A DNA stretch of 64,000 bases. It comes from Kutzneria sp044547355. Lineage in GTDB: Bacteria > Actinomycetota > Actinomycetes > Mycobacteriales > Pseudonocardiaceae. The translations under genes and the position numbers were made by a program. Under the pieces are notes generated by a model that was not told where the DNA came from, made no database searches, and saw only the letters and a list, made by a program, of their open reading frames with translations. Positions 27,130 through 34,880 of the stretch are shown here, one piece after another. How positions within the stretch are numbered: position 1 is the stretch's first letter; every line of letters begins with the position of its first letter. The stretch covers positions 372,001 to 436,000 of the forward strand of contig NZ_JBIUAG010000005.1 of NCBI RefSeq assembly GCF_044547355.1, given 5' to 3'.

Positions 27130-27882
27130 TCAGACCGGCCCGGGCGCGACATCGTGCACGACGAAGGTGGCGAACCCGAGCTCACGCCGCAAGCCGCCGA
27201 GCCAGGTGTCACGATGCTCGCGGGCGGCGGTGAGCGCCTGGTCGCGGTCCTCGACGGTCGAGGCCGACCGCACGGCCCAGTCGACGAGCGAGCCGGTCCA
27301 ACTGAACTCGTAGTCGTCCCATTCGGCCAGTGTGCTGACATGCCCGAAGGACGGCTCGAGACCGTGCCGGTGGAAGGCATGCACCAGGCCGGCGAGGTCG
27401 GGGACGGAGTCGGCCGGGAGTCCGAGCGCGGCGAGCGCTGCCACGGACGGGGGACCTTCCCAGATCATCTCGCCGATCAGCGCCTGACCGCCGGAGCGCA
27501 GGTGCCGCCGGACGGCGACCAGCATGTCCTCCAACCCGCCGAAGGCGTGCCGGGCGCCAACGCAGATCACCACGTCGAAGAGCCCGTCGTGCCAGGTGGC
27601 GGCGTCGGCCTCGATCCATCGCACCCGGTCGGTCAGCCCGCGCTCGCCGGTGCGCCGGGCGGCCGAGGCCGGCAGCATGTGGTCGATCCCGACGCCTGTC
27701 GTCGCCGGATGGTCCAGCAGCACCTGCTGGAGCCACTCGCCCTCACCGCAGCCGAGGTCGACCGCGCGGGCGCCGATGGCAGGACTCAACCATCCGACCA
27801 ACTCGCGCAACTTGTCGGGTGCGACCGGCGCCGCGATGGGATGGCGCAGGTGCGCGATGTCGAAGATCTCCGATCGGTCCAC
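27130..27882 (-). CDS. SAM-dependent methyltransferase
   Basis: A 250-residue class I methyltransferase. Motif I is AVDLGCGEGEWLQQ, then the acidic residue in VGIDHM, and FDVVICVGARHAF as motif IV. The long open frame extends beyond 28200, but homology-like sequence begins at VDRSEIFDIAHLRHP, so I place the start at GTG 27882. No clear Shine-Dalgarno sequence is visible, making the start uncertain. The layout resembles small-molecule methyltransferases such as those modifying polyketides or thiols. The neighbours, a TetR regulator and an MDR reductase, suggest a detoxification unit. Confidence 0.8.
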   Translation of the reverse strand: MDRSEIFDIAHLRHPIAAPVAPDKLRELVGWLSPAIGARAVDLGCGEGEWLQQVLLDHPATTGVGIDHMLPASAARRTGERGLTDRVRWIEADAATWHDGLFDVVICVGARHAFGGLEDMLVAVRRHLRSGGQALIGEMIWEGPPSVAALAALGLPADSVPDLAGLVHAFHRHGLEPSFGHVSTLAEWDDYEFSWTGSLVDWAVRSASTVEDRDQALTAAREHRDTWLGGLRRELGFATFVVHDVAPGPV

Positions 27883-27941
27883 CGGGGTGACGCTAGTGCC
27901 CCAGCCGACAGCTCCCTCGACATGGTGCCGGACGATATGTT

Positions 27942-27954
27942 GGACAGTGTGTCC
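27942..27954. promoter_or_regulatory. Dyad GGACA-GTG-TGTCC, candidate TetR operator
   Basis: A perfect 5-base inverted repeat with a 3-base centre, 60 bases upstream of the methyltransferase start. It shares its half-site with the dyad at 28086, which makes a common regulator likely. The nearby TetR gene at 26436 is the obvious candidate. Confidence 0.55.
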
Positions 27955-28085
27955 GAGTCGAGCTAGCGTGAAAGGACAAGTCGTCCCGCACTCCCTCGAC
28001 CCGGCCGCCGCCACCCGGCTCTGGGAGGTCTTGCTCGACACCCTCGCCCGGCGCTGACCGGGTTGACCTCGACCTTGCTCGAAGG

Positions 28086-28098
28086 CGGACAGTGTCCG
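28086..28098. promoter_or_regulatory. Perfect 13-base palindrome CGGACAGTGTCCG, candidate TetR operator
   Basis: It lies 26 bases before the ATG of the dehydrogenase at 28124, in a position where a bound repressor would block transcription. It has the same half-site as 27942-27954, with a one-base centre. Confidence 0.6.
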
Positions 28099-28123
28099 GC
28101 GAGGCGAGTGAGAGGGGAACGGG

Positions 28124-29062
28124 ATGCGCGCGGTGCGGATCGATCGGTTCGGGCCACCGGAGGTGCTGGCGCCGGTGATCGTCGAGGACCCGGCGCCGGG
28201 GCCGGGCGAGGTGCTGGTCGACGTGGAGTACGCGGGGATCACGTTCGTGGAAACTCAGCTGCGGGCCGGAAAACCGCCGGTGGAGGCGATGCTGCCGGCG
28301 CTGCCGGCGGTGCTGGGCAACGGGGTGGCGGGGGTGGTGGCGGCGGTCGGCCCGGACGTCGACCGGGCGGTGATCGGGAAGCGGGTGACGGCCAGTCTGA
28401 ACGGGAGTGGGGGATACGCGGAGCGGGCGGTTGCCCAAGCGCGGCGGCTGATCGACGTGCCCGATGGTGTGGGATTGGATCAGGCGGCGGCGTTGATCGC
28501 GGACGGGCGGACGGCGCTGGCGGTGTTGGGGGCCGCTGGGGATCTTGCCGGGGCGACGGTGCTGGTCGAGGCGGCGGCCGGGGGAGTGGGCTCGCTGTTG
28601 GTGCAGTTGGCATCGGCGGCCGGTGCGCGAGTGGTGGCGGCGGCGAGTGGGGCGGCCAAGCTGGCGGTGGCGGCCGAGTTGGGGGCCGAGGTCACGGTCG
28701 ACTACTCCAATCCGTCCTGGGCCGAGGGAATCGGCCGGGTGGATGTCGTATTCGACGGTGTGGGCGGCACGATCGGCGAACAAGCCCTGTCGTTGCTGCG
28801 CCCGGACGGGACCTTCTGCCCCTACGGCGCGGCGGCCGGCAGCGGCGTGTTGCGGTCGGACCGCCCGGACGTTCGCACGGCCACGACCGGCATGCTGGAC
28901 GTGGCCCGGCAAGTGGCCCTGGCCGGCGAGGCCATCGCGCTGGCGGCGTCCGGGCGGCTTCGAGCCACCGTCGGCCAGGTATTCGCCCTCGCGGACGCCG
29001 CCAACGCGCACAGGGCCATCGAAAACCGGGCCACGATCGGCAAAACGCTGCTGAAGCCCTGA
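28124..29062 (+). CDS. MDR-family quinone oxidoreductase-like dehydrogenase
   Basis: A 312-residue medium-chain dehydrogenase without zinc ligands. It has the N-terminal GroES-like fold (MRAVRIDRFGPPEVL, then PGPGEVLVDVEYAGI) and the NADPH loop VLVEAAAGGVGSLLVQLA. The family reduces quinones or enones using NADPH. GAGAGGGGAACGGG precedes the ATG. A strong dyad sits just upstream, so it is probably repressed and inducible. The gene ends four bases from the convergent YbhB-like gene. Confidence 0.92.
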   Translation: MRAVRIDRFGPPEVLAPVIVEDPAPGPGEVLVDVEYAGITFVETQLRAGKPPVEAMLPALPAVLGNGVAGVVAAVGPDVDRAVIGKRVTASLNGSGGYAERAVAQARRLIDVPDGVGLDQAAALIADGRTALAVLGAAGDLAGATVLVEAAAGGVGSLLVQLASAAGARVVAAASGAAKLAVAAELGAEVTVDYSNPSWAEGIGRVDVVFDGVGGTIGEQALSLLRPDGTFCPYGAAAGSGVLRSDRPDVRTATTGMLDVARQVALAGEAIALAASGRLRATVGQVFALADAANAHRAIENRATIGKTLLKP

Positions 29063-29065
29063 CCG

Positions 29066-29626
29066 TCAGTTGGCCGAGGCGGCCGACTTTCCGCGCAGCA
29101 CAGCGTTGGCGCTGCTGGCCTTCTTGATGGCCGACTCGATCTGGGACATGCTCGACGAGGAGCTCAGTCCGGGCACGGTGGCGGATTTCAAGGCGTACAA
29201 GGTGAACGTGTATGGATGCTCGCGGCCGCCGGGGCAGGGGCCGAAGTACTGCGTGGTGACGGACCCGCTGCCCATCGCCTTCTGTTTGGCCCCGTTCTGC
29301 CCGGGCACGGCGTAGCCGGCGCCGAGGCCCTCGGGCAGGGCGGCGGTGGCGGCGGGGATGTCCCAGATCGCCCAGTGCACCTTGTCGCCACCGTTGGCCA
29401 CGTCCCGCAGGATGACGGCGTAGCCCTTGGCGTTGCCGGTCCACGACAGCGGCGGCGACACGTTCTTACCGGCCTTATGGCTGAAGACGCAGGTGTAGTG
29501 GTCGGGAATGGTTGTGTTGTCGGCGAAAGCCGTGCTGCTGATGGCGAAGTCGCCGGCCTGGGGCGCGGCGAACGCGATGGTCGCGGCGGCGGCCGTGGCC
29601 GCGCGCGAGAAGAACAGGGATGCCAC
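29066..29626 (-). CDS. Secreted YbhB/YbcL (PEBP, Raf-kinase-inhibitor-like) protein
   Basis: A 186-residue PEBP-fold protein with a short N-terminal hydrophobic export signal ending near AFAAPQAG. The family motifs are present: SPPLSWTGNAKGYAVILRD, KVHWAIWDIP, and YFGPCPGGREHPYTFTLYAL (the anion-pocket DPxxP/GxxHxY type region). The start is GTG 29626 with GGGAGGA upstream. The function of bacterial members is not established; the fold binds phosphorylated small molecules. Confidence 0.9.
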   Translation of the reverse strand: MASLFFSRAATAAAATIAFAAPQAGDFAISSTAFADNTTIPDHYTCVFSHKAGKNVSPPLSWTGNAKGYAVILRDVANGGDKVHWAIWDIPAATAALPEGLGAGYAVPGQNGAKQKAMGSGSVTTQYFGPCPGGREHPYTFTLYALKSATVPGLSSSSSMSQIESAIKKASSANAVLRGKSAASAN

Positions 29627-29804
29627 TGCGTCCTCCCATGGTTCGGATGGGGCGGGCGGGTGGATAAGGAAACCTTCCTAACAATTACTCAATCCGGACA
29701 CGGCTGTCAAGAATGCCTCACGTTCGGCCTGGCCGATCGGATTCCGCCGGTTTTCAGCGGTTTCAGGCAGAACGCTTGACCTCGACAATAGTGGAGGTTC
29801 GACG

Positions 29805-30740
29805 ATGATCTCCATGGTGCACATCGGTGTGGGAATCGGCAACAACGATCCCAAGGGGCAGGGCCGCGTGGTCGCCGCCGCGCGTAGGGCCGAGCAGGCC
29901 GGACTGGACTCGGTGTCCATTCCAGACGTGCTACGCGGCGATGGCGCGCCGACCCTGGAGGCCCTGGTCGCCGCGGCGGCGGTGGCGGGGGCGACGGAAG
30001 GGGTGCGGATCGAGCTGGGCGTGCTGGCCGTGCCCAATCGGCACGTCGCCTGGCTGGGCGCGCAGATCCAGGCGCTGCAACACGTTTCCGCCAACCGCAT
30101 CGTGCTCGGCGTCGGCATCGGCGGCTTCCCTGACTCGCCGCTCTGGCGGGCCCTGGCCGCCCCGCGCCGGGGCCGTGACAAGATCATCGAATCCATGCTC
30201 GGCCAGCTGTCCACGCTGATCACCGGCGAGCCGACCAGGGTCAACGGCGAGGAGATCACCCTCGGGCCGTCCGCCCCCATGCCGCTCGTGCTGATCGGCG
30301 GGCACTCCGACCACGCGATCCGCCGGTCCGTGACCCACGGCGACGGCTGGTTCCCCTCGCTCATGACCCCGTCCACCCTCGCCCGCCGCGTCGCGACCCT
30401 GCACGATCTCGCCGCCGCCCAGGGCCGTCCGCGCCCGCTCGTCCACTTCGGCACCCACGCCGCGCTGGGGTCCGACAGCGCCGAGCAGGTCGCAATGATC
30501 CGCTCCGCGGCTGAAAGTTACGGGGTGCCAACCGAAGAGGCCGGCGACGTCACCATCACCGGCGGCGTCACCCAGGTCGCCGACCGCCTTGCCGAGTACG
30601 CCGCAGCCGGGGCCGACAGCCTCACCGTCGTCCTCGACGGGCAGGACTGGGAGGGGCAGTTGGACGTCCTGGCCGAAGCCCGATCGCGACTGAGCAGTTC
30701 ACCCGGCCGGGTAGGCCAGCTCGGACGTTTCACGGGATAG
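29805..30740 (+). CDS. F420-dependent luciferase-like (LLM class) oxidoreductase
   Basis: A 311-residue single-domain LLM-fold enzyme. IGVGIGNNDPKG opens the barrel, RIVLGVGIGGFPDSPLW is the phosphate-proximal region, and AVRRS/HGDGWFPS-like segments follow. The start ATG has GGAGG seven bases upstream; a second ATG at 29814 is possible. Most actinobacterial members use F420, although FMN cannot be excluded. The substrate is unknown. It is followed 11 bases later by the terpene synthase gene, so the two may be co-transcribed, and a tailoring role is possible. Confidence 0.85.
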   Translation: MISMVHIGVGIGNNDPKGQGRVVAAARRAEQAGLDSVSIPDVLRGDGAPTLEALVAAAAVAGATEGVRIELGVLAVPNRHVAWLGAQIQALQHVSANRIVLGVGIGGFPDSPLWRALAAPRRGRDKIIESMLGQLSTLITGEPTRVNGEEITLGPSAPMPLVLIGGHSDHAIRRSVTHGDGWFPSLMTPSTLARRVATLHDLAAAQGRPRPLVHFGTHAALGSDSAEQVAMIRSAAESYGVPTEEAGDVTITGGVTQVADRLAEYAAAGADSLTVVLDGQDWEGQLDVLAEARSRLSSSPGRVGQLGRFTG

Positions 30741-30751
30741 AGTCGCTATCC

Positions 30752-31789
30752 GTGTCGGGTCAACGGATGAACATGGTGAGGCACCCTCGGCCGCCGGCCA
30801 TCGACACCCTTCGCTGCACGCCCCGGCGCGGCCTCGACGCCATCGCCTCGGCCGACCACCGGGCGCTGGTGGCCGATGTTCTGTCGTCGGGGCTCGTCGA
30901 CACCTTGATCGAGCTCACCGACCCGTTCGATCCGTCGGCGAACCTCGCGCAGGCCCGCGCCGACGCGGATACGCTCGACCGCGAGTTCAAGGCCTTCGGC
31001 GTCCGCATCCCCGCGGCCACGATCAGGAACATCACGATGATGCGCGCCATCATGGTGCCCATCGAGGACGACGCGCTCGCGCTGGCCGTGGACCGGATCT
31101 GGGTCTTCACCACCAACACCGACGACGTGTGCTGTCACGACCGTGCCGAAGCCGAAGCCATCCTGCGGGCCGGCATGACGCCCGAGACGACCCCGAGCAC
31201 GCCCAACACCCGGTACATCCGCCACATGTTCGCCGAGATCGCCCGGCACTGCGACCCGTCGTTCCTGGCCGTGTTCAAGAGCTTCTTCTACAACGCGATC
31301 ACCGGCGTGCTCATGGAGGCCGAGTTCACGCCCGAGGTGTCCGACGACGTGGACAGCGACTTCGTCCGCGTGTTCAACGGGTTCTCCCAGTTCTGGTTCA
31401 CCTCCGTGCAGTTCTGCGACCCCTGCCTGAGCGCCCGCCGCCACGGCGCCTTCTGGGCGGCGGCGCTCAGCTCGGGTGTCGCGTTCCTCAACGACGTCAA
31501 CGATGTGCTGTCCTTCTACAAGGAAGCCGTGCACGGCGCGGACTTCGCCGCGAGCCGGATCTACCGCCGCTCGATCCAGGAGAACCTGCCCTATCTGGCC
31601 GTCTACCGGCAGAGCCTCGACGGTGGCCTGGCCGCGTACCGCCGCATCCTGGAGTTGGCCACCGACGAGCAGCGCCCGCACCTCGACCGGTATCTGACCG
31701 GCTTCGCCTACTGGCACTTCCACTGCCGCCGCTACCGCTGGCAGGACATCTATCCCGACCTGACGCCGATCGAGCTCACGGCGACCTGA
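30752..31789 (+). CDS. Class I terpene synthase, trichodiene-synthase-like
   Basis: A 345-residue all-helical terpene cyclase. The second metal motif is clear: NDVLSFYKE (NDxxSxxxE), as in fungal trichodiene synthases, and the C-terminus has the RRYRW...Y diphosphate-sensing pair. The first motif is degenerate: TTNTDDVCCHD stands where fungal enzymes have an Asp-rich DDSxE-type sequence. The start is GTG 30752; ATGs at 30767 and 30773 are alternatives. The expected substrate is farnesyl diphosphate and the product a sesquiterpene. No P450 or prenyl-diphosphate synthase is adjacent; only the LLM oxidoreductase lies immediately upstream. Tri5-type proteins are unusual in bacteria compared with geosmin or pentalenene types. 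Confidence 0.8.
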   Translation: MSGQRMNMVRHPRPPAIDTLRCTPRRGLDAIASADHRALVADVLSSGLVDTLIELTDPFDPSANLAQARADADTLDREFKAFGVRIPAATIRNITMMRAIMVPIEDDALALAVDRIWVFTTNTDDVCCHDRAEAEAILRAGMTPETTPSTPNTRYIRHMFAEIARHCDPSFLAVFKSFFYNAITGVLMEAEFTPEVSDDVDSDFVRVFNGFSQFWFTSVQFCDPCLSARRHGAFWAAALSSGVAFLNDVNDVLSFYKEAVHGADFAASRIYRRSIQENLPYLAVYRQSLDGGLAAYRRILELATDEQRPHLDRYLTGFAYWHFHCRRYRWQDIYPDLTPIELTAT

Positions 31790-31863
31790 GGAGGCTTGTG
31801 TCGGCGAGGCTCCTACCCTCGTCAAGAGTGCCTCAACCGCGACAGCAATTCGTCATACGCAAC

Positions 31864-32658
31864 TCAGGCCGGCTGGAAGCCCAGCCGCCCGCTGATCTCG
31901 GCCCCGCCGGCCATGATCTTCTCGGCCACCTCGGGAAAGGACTCGGCGCTGAGCCGGTACGACGGCCCGGACACGGTGATCGCCCCGACGACCGTGCCGC
32001 CGCTGTCCCGGATGGGCGCGGCCACCGCGTTCAGCCCGATCTCCAGCTCCTCGGTGGTGTAGGCCCAGCCCAGCTCCCTGACCTGCATGAGCTGGGTGTT
32101 GAGCATGGCGTTGAGGGTGATCGTGTGCTCGGTGAACCGCTCCAGCCGCGGGCCAAGCGCGGCGGCCAGCTCGTCCTCGTCGGCCCAGGCCAGCAGCACC
32201 TTGCCGCTGGATGTGGCGTGCGGCGCGGTCCGCCGGCCCACCCAGTTCTGCGCGGTGATGGAGGAGCTGCCCTGCTCCTGGGCAATGTTGATCACGGCGT
32301 CGCCGTCCAGCACGGCGATGTTGACCGTCTCCCCGAGCTCGCCGGCCAGCCGCCGGCACACCTGCTTGCCCTCGCGCGGCAGGCTCATCCGCGCCGTGGT
32401 AGCCCCGGCCAGCCGGATCACGCCGAAGCCGAGCTGGTACTTGCCGCGCTCGCCGAGCTGCTCCACCAGCCGGTGCGCCTCCAGGGCGCTGATCAGCCGG
32501 AACGCCGTGGACTTGTGCACGTCCAGCTCGCCGGCGATCTCGGTGACGCCCAGCTCGCCGTGTCTGGCCAGGATTTCCAGGATGCTCAGCGCCCGGTCCA
32601 CCGACTGGACCTGGCTGCCCCCGGGCGCGTCCTCCTGATCTCCACGGCCGTTCCTCAT
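31864..32658 (-). CDS. IclR-family transcriptional regulator
   Basis: A 264-residue regulator with a winged helix at residues 17-80 (SVDRALSILEILARHGELGV) and the C-terminal IclR ligand-binding domain (ATSSGKVLLAW). It is divergent from the truncated Rieske gene with a perfect palindrome between them, so it most likely controlled that catabolic operon. Its ligand was probably the aromatic or methylated-amine substrate of the lost pathway. Confidence 0.95.
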   Translation of the reverse strand: MRNGRGDQEDAPGGSQVQSVDRALSILEILARHGELGVTEIAGELDVHKSTAFRLISALEAHRLVEQLGERGKYQLGFGVIRLAGATTARMSLPREGKQVCRRLAGELGETVNIAVLDGDAVINIAQEQGSSSITAQNWVGRRTAPHATSSGKVLLAWADEDELAAALGPRLERFTEHTITLNAMLNTQLMQVRELGWAYTTEELEIGLNAVAAPIRDSGGTVVGAITVSGPSYRLSAESFPEVAEKIMAGGAEISGRLGFQPA

Positions 32659-32749
32659 ATCGCAACCCTAGTCGCCTGACGCGTCTGAGCCGGGATGACC
32701 GTTGACGGAGGCCCACCCGAGAGGCATGCTGTTGCGTATCGCAGTCGGA

Positions 32750-32766
32750 GTTGTGTAATACACAAC
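32750..32766. promoter_or_regulatory. IclR-type operator palindrome before the Rieske gene
   Basis: GTTGTGTAATACACAAC is a perfect 17-base palindrome (8-base arms, one-base centre), 12 bases upstream of the Rieske start. A weaker related sequence, GTTGCGTATCGCAGT, lies just upstream at about 32731-32745. The arrangement fits a site for the divergently encoded IclR protein. Confidence 0.7.
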
Positions 32767-32778
32767 AGGAGGCCCGTC

Positions 32779-33276
32779 GTGACGACCACGCTGCCGCCCA
32801 GCCTGATCGCGACCCTGCCCGGCGCCTCCTACACCGATCCCGAGATCTTCCGCCGGGAGCAGGCCCGCATCTTCGAGTCCACGTGGTTCGCCGCCGCGCG
32901 CTCGACCGATCTGCCGACCCCGGGCTCGTTCCGCAACGTCCAGGTCGGCGCGGAAAGCGTGCTGCTCGTGCGGGGACGGGACAACGCCCTGCGCGCCTTC
33001 CTCAACGTCTGCCGGCATCGCGGCGCGAAGCTGTGCGTCGAGGAATCGGGCCAGGTCAAGCGGGCGCTGCGGTGTCCGTACCACGCCTGGACGTACGACC
33101 TCGACGGCAAGCCGGTGGCCGCCCCCAACCTGACCAGGATGGCCGACGTCGACCGCGCCGAGTACGGGCTGATCCCGGTGCGCCTGACCGAATGGCTGGG
33201 CACGGCCTGGGTCTGCCTGGCCGACGAGCCACCGTCCTTTGTGGACCCGTGGGTCACGGAGAGGCTGATACGGTGA
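32779..33276 (+). pseudogene. Truncated Rieske [2Fe-2S] oxygenase (Rieske domain only)
   Basis: A 165-residue product from a GTG with a perfect AGGAGG six bases upstream. It contains the complete Rieske cluster site CRHRGAKLC and CPYHAWTYD. The frame stops right after the Rieske domain at VTERLIR. Ring-hydroxylating and demethylating oxygenases of this kind normally run beyond 350 residues, with a C-terminal iron-binding catalytic domain that is missing here. The promoter, operator and ribosome-binding site are intact, so a protein may still be made, but it cannot be an oxygenase. A genuine short Rieske ferredoxin is less likely because the N-terminus (DPEIFRREQARIFESTWF) is that of an oxygenase alpha subunit. 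Confidence 0.8.
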
Positions 33277-33304
33277 TCTTCCGGCAGAGGAGGCGTTGGC
33301 GGAC

Positions 33305-33925
33305 ATGATCGAGCATCTGGTCACCTCGGGCACCTTCTCCCTGGACGGCGGCACCTGGGACGTGGACAACAACGTCTGGCTGGTCGGGGACGAGCGCAAG
33401 GTGCTGGTCATCGACCCGGCGCACGACGTCGAGGCGATCGCCGAGCGCATCGCCGGCCGCCGCGTGGTGGCGATCGTGTGCACGCACGCGCACGACGACC
33501 ACGTCCGCCAGGCCCCGGCCCTGGCCGACCTGGTCGGCGCGCCGATCATGCTCAACCCGGCCGACGAGCTGCTGTGGCAGCAGGCCCACCCGGACCGCCA
33601 GCCCGACCTGGAGCTGCGCGACGGGCAGCGGCTCACCGTGGGCGACATCGAGCTGCGGGCCCTGGCCACGCCCGGGCATTCGCCCGGTTCGACCTGCCTG
33701 CACGCCCCCGAGCTGAGCACCGTGTTCACCGGGGACACCCTGTTCCAGGGCGGTCCCGGCGCGACCGGGCGGTCCTTCTCCAGCTTCGACACGATCATCG
33801 ACTCCATCCGCGAGCGGCTGCTGACGCTGCCCGCCGACACCACTGTCCACACTGGACACGGGGACTCGACCACGATCGGGGCCGAGGCGCCGCACCTGTC
33901 GGAGTGGATCACCCGGGGCCACTGA
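33305..33925 (+). CDS. Metallo-beta-lactamase-fold hydrolase (glyoxalase II-like)
   Basis: A 206-residue MBL-fold protein with the metal motif THAHDDH, a second histidine in TPGHSPGS, an aspartate in FTGDTLF, and a final histidine in TGHGDST. All ligands of a dinuclear site are present. AGAGGAGG precedes it; ATG 33305 is my choice, and TTG 33296 is possible. It follows the truncated Rieske gene by 28 bases, in the same likely operon. Glyoxalase II-like enzymes hydrolyse thioesters such as S-formyl or S-lactoyl conjugates. That would fit a demethylation pathway that releases formaldehyde. Confidence 0.88.
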   Translation: MIEHLVTSGTFSLDGGTWDVDNNVWLVGDERKVLVIDPAHDVEAIAERIAGRRVVAIVCTHAHDDHVRQAPALADLVGAPIMLNPADELLWQQAHPDRQPDLELRDGQRLTVGDIELRALATPGHSPGSTCLHAPELSTVFTGDTLFQGGPGATGRSFSSFDTIIDSIRERLLTLPADTTVHTGHGDSTTIGAEAPHLSEWITRGH

Positions 33926-33970
33926 GCCCTCCGAACGGCCTGGTGACGGCGGAACCAGCGTGGCGTACGC

Positions 33971-33982
33971 CTGATATATCAG
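33971..33982. promoter_or_regulatory. GntR-type operator CTGATATATCAG before the soxB stub
   Basis: A perfect 12-base palindrome 34 bases upstream of the ATG at 34017. It shares the core TGATATATCA with the site at 34857, next to the GntR gene. It is AT-rich against a GC-rich background, so chance occurrence of two copies here is unlikely. Confidence 0.75.
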
Positions 33983-34016
33983 TTGGCGAGAAAAGATGTG
34001 ACGGGAGGATCTCCGC

Positions 34017-34080
34017 ATGGCGGACCGCGAGCAGGCACCGGAGCACCCCGACTTCCTGTGGCGGAACCCGGAGCCGAGGA
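34017..34080 (+). pseudogene. soxB: N-terminal stub of sarcosine oxidase beta subunit
   Basis: The first 21 codons encode a product with the core PEHPDFLWRNPEP, which I recognise as the conserved N-terminus of heterotetrameric sarcosine oxidase beta (it normally leads into a FAD-binding VVIVGGGGHG loop). GGGAGG and an intact operator precede it. After 34080 the similarity ends abruptly, and the following bases in another frame (to 34146) look like the tail of a different gene. A single deletion removing most of soxBDAG explains this. In other actinobacteria purU lies beside soxBDAG, as it does here. Confidence 0.72.
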
Positions 34081-34154
34081 ATGATCAGGGCCACGGTCGC
34101 CGCCGAGCCGCTGGTCGACCCGGAGATGACTCGGATCCGCCGATGACCGCCCGG

Positions 34155-34826
34155 TCAGATGATCGCCCGGATCGCCTTCTCGAAGCCGGTGACGTGATCG
34201 CGGGCGATCGTCTCGGCCCGCGTGGCCTTGCTGCCGGCGATGGCTCGGAGCAGGCCCACGTGCTCGGCGATGTGCTTGTCGAAGTGGGTGACCCGGTCGA
34301 GGAGAAGGCAGAAGATGCGGGTCGCGAGATTGTTGTAGCGCACCAAGGTGTCTTCGAGGTGCGGGTTGCCGGCCGCGCGGTAGATCGTGCGGTGGACACG
34401 GAGGTCCCAGTCCATCAGCTGGTGCCGGCCGAGCGTGCCGATGTCGATGGCCTCGATGGCGTCGGCCACCTCGATCAGCTCCGCCCGCGCGGCCTTGGTG
34501 GCGTGCTCGGCGGCCCGGCGGGCGGCCAGCGGCTCCAGCTGGACCCGGATCTCCGAGATATAGGCCAGGTCCGTGATGTCCACGCCGGTGGCGAAGGTGC
34601 CGCGGCGCGGGTAGCTGATCACCAGGCGGTCCACCTCCAGCCGCTTGAGCGCCTCGCGCACCGGCGTGCGGCCGACGTCGAGGGACCGGGCCAGCGCCAC
34701 GTCGTCGATCGGGGCCAGCGGCGGGATGTCCAGCATGATCAGCCGATGCTGGATCGCGGCGTAGGCCCGGTCGGCCAGCGAGGCCGGCGCCGGGTCGAGT
34801 TCGCGGGCTGCGGTCACGACGGTCAT
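34155..34826 (-). CDS. GntR/FCD-family transcriptional regulator
   Basis: A 223-residue regulator starting at ATG 34826. The winged helix spans about residues 15-80 (SLDVGRTPVREALKRLEVD) and the C-terminal FCD domain has the metal-ligand pattern D..R..H / H....H. It is divergent from purU, with the operator TTGATATATCAA in the 54-base gap. The same core precedes the soxB stub, so it very likely controlled the whole one-carbon operon, responding to sarcosine or glycine. Confidence 0.93.
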   Translation of the reverse strand: MTVVTAARELDPAPASLADRAYAAIQHRLIMLDIPPLAPIDDVALARSLDVGRTPVREALKRLEVDRLVISYPRRGTFATGVDITDLAYISEIRVQLEPLAARRAAEHATKAARAELIEVADAIEAIDIGTLGRHQLMDWDLRVHRTIYRAAGNPHLEDTLVRYNNLATRIFCLLLDRVTHFDKHIAEHVGLLRAIAGSKATRAETIARDHVTGFEKAIRAII

Positions 34827-34856
34827 CCTAGTGACCGCCGGCCGCTCGGCCCACAT

Positions 34857-34868
34857 TTGATATATCAA
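34857..34868. promoter_or_regulatory. GntR-type operator TTGATATATCAA between gntR and purU
   Basis: A perfect 12-base palindrome, 12 bases before the purU start and 30 bases before the GntR start. It matches the core of the site at 33971 and is placed to control both divergent genes. Confidence 0.78.
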
Positions 34869-34880
34869 TCGAATATCTGA

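Noticed and set aside
27883..28242. N-terminal extension of the methyltransferase at 27130 to 28242
   Set aside because: The extra sequence overlaps the divergent promoter, two dyads and the start of the dehydrogenase, and has no family-like features.
34147..34880. Continuation of the soxB-stub frame to 34880
   Set aside because: After codon 21 the sequence lacks any FAD-binding motif and becomes the antisense of the GntR gene.
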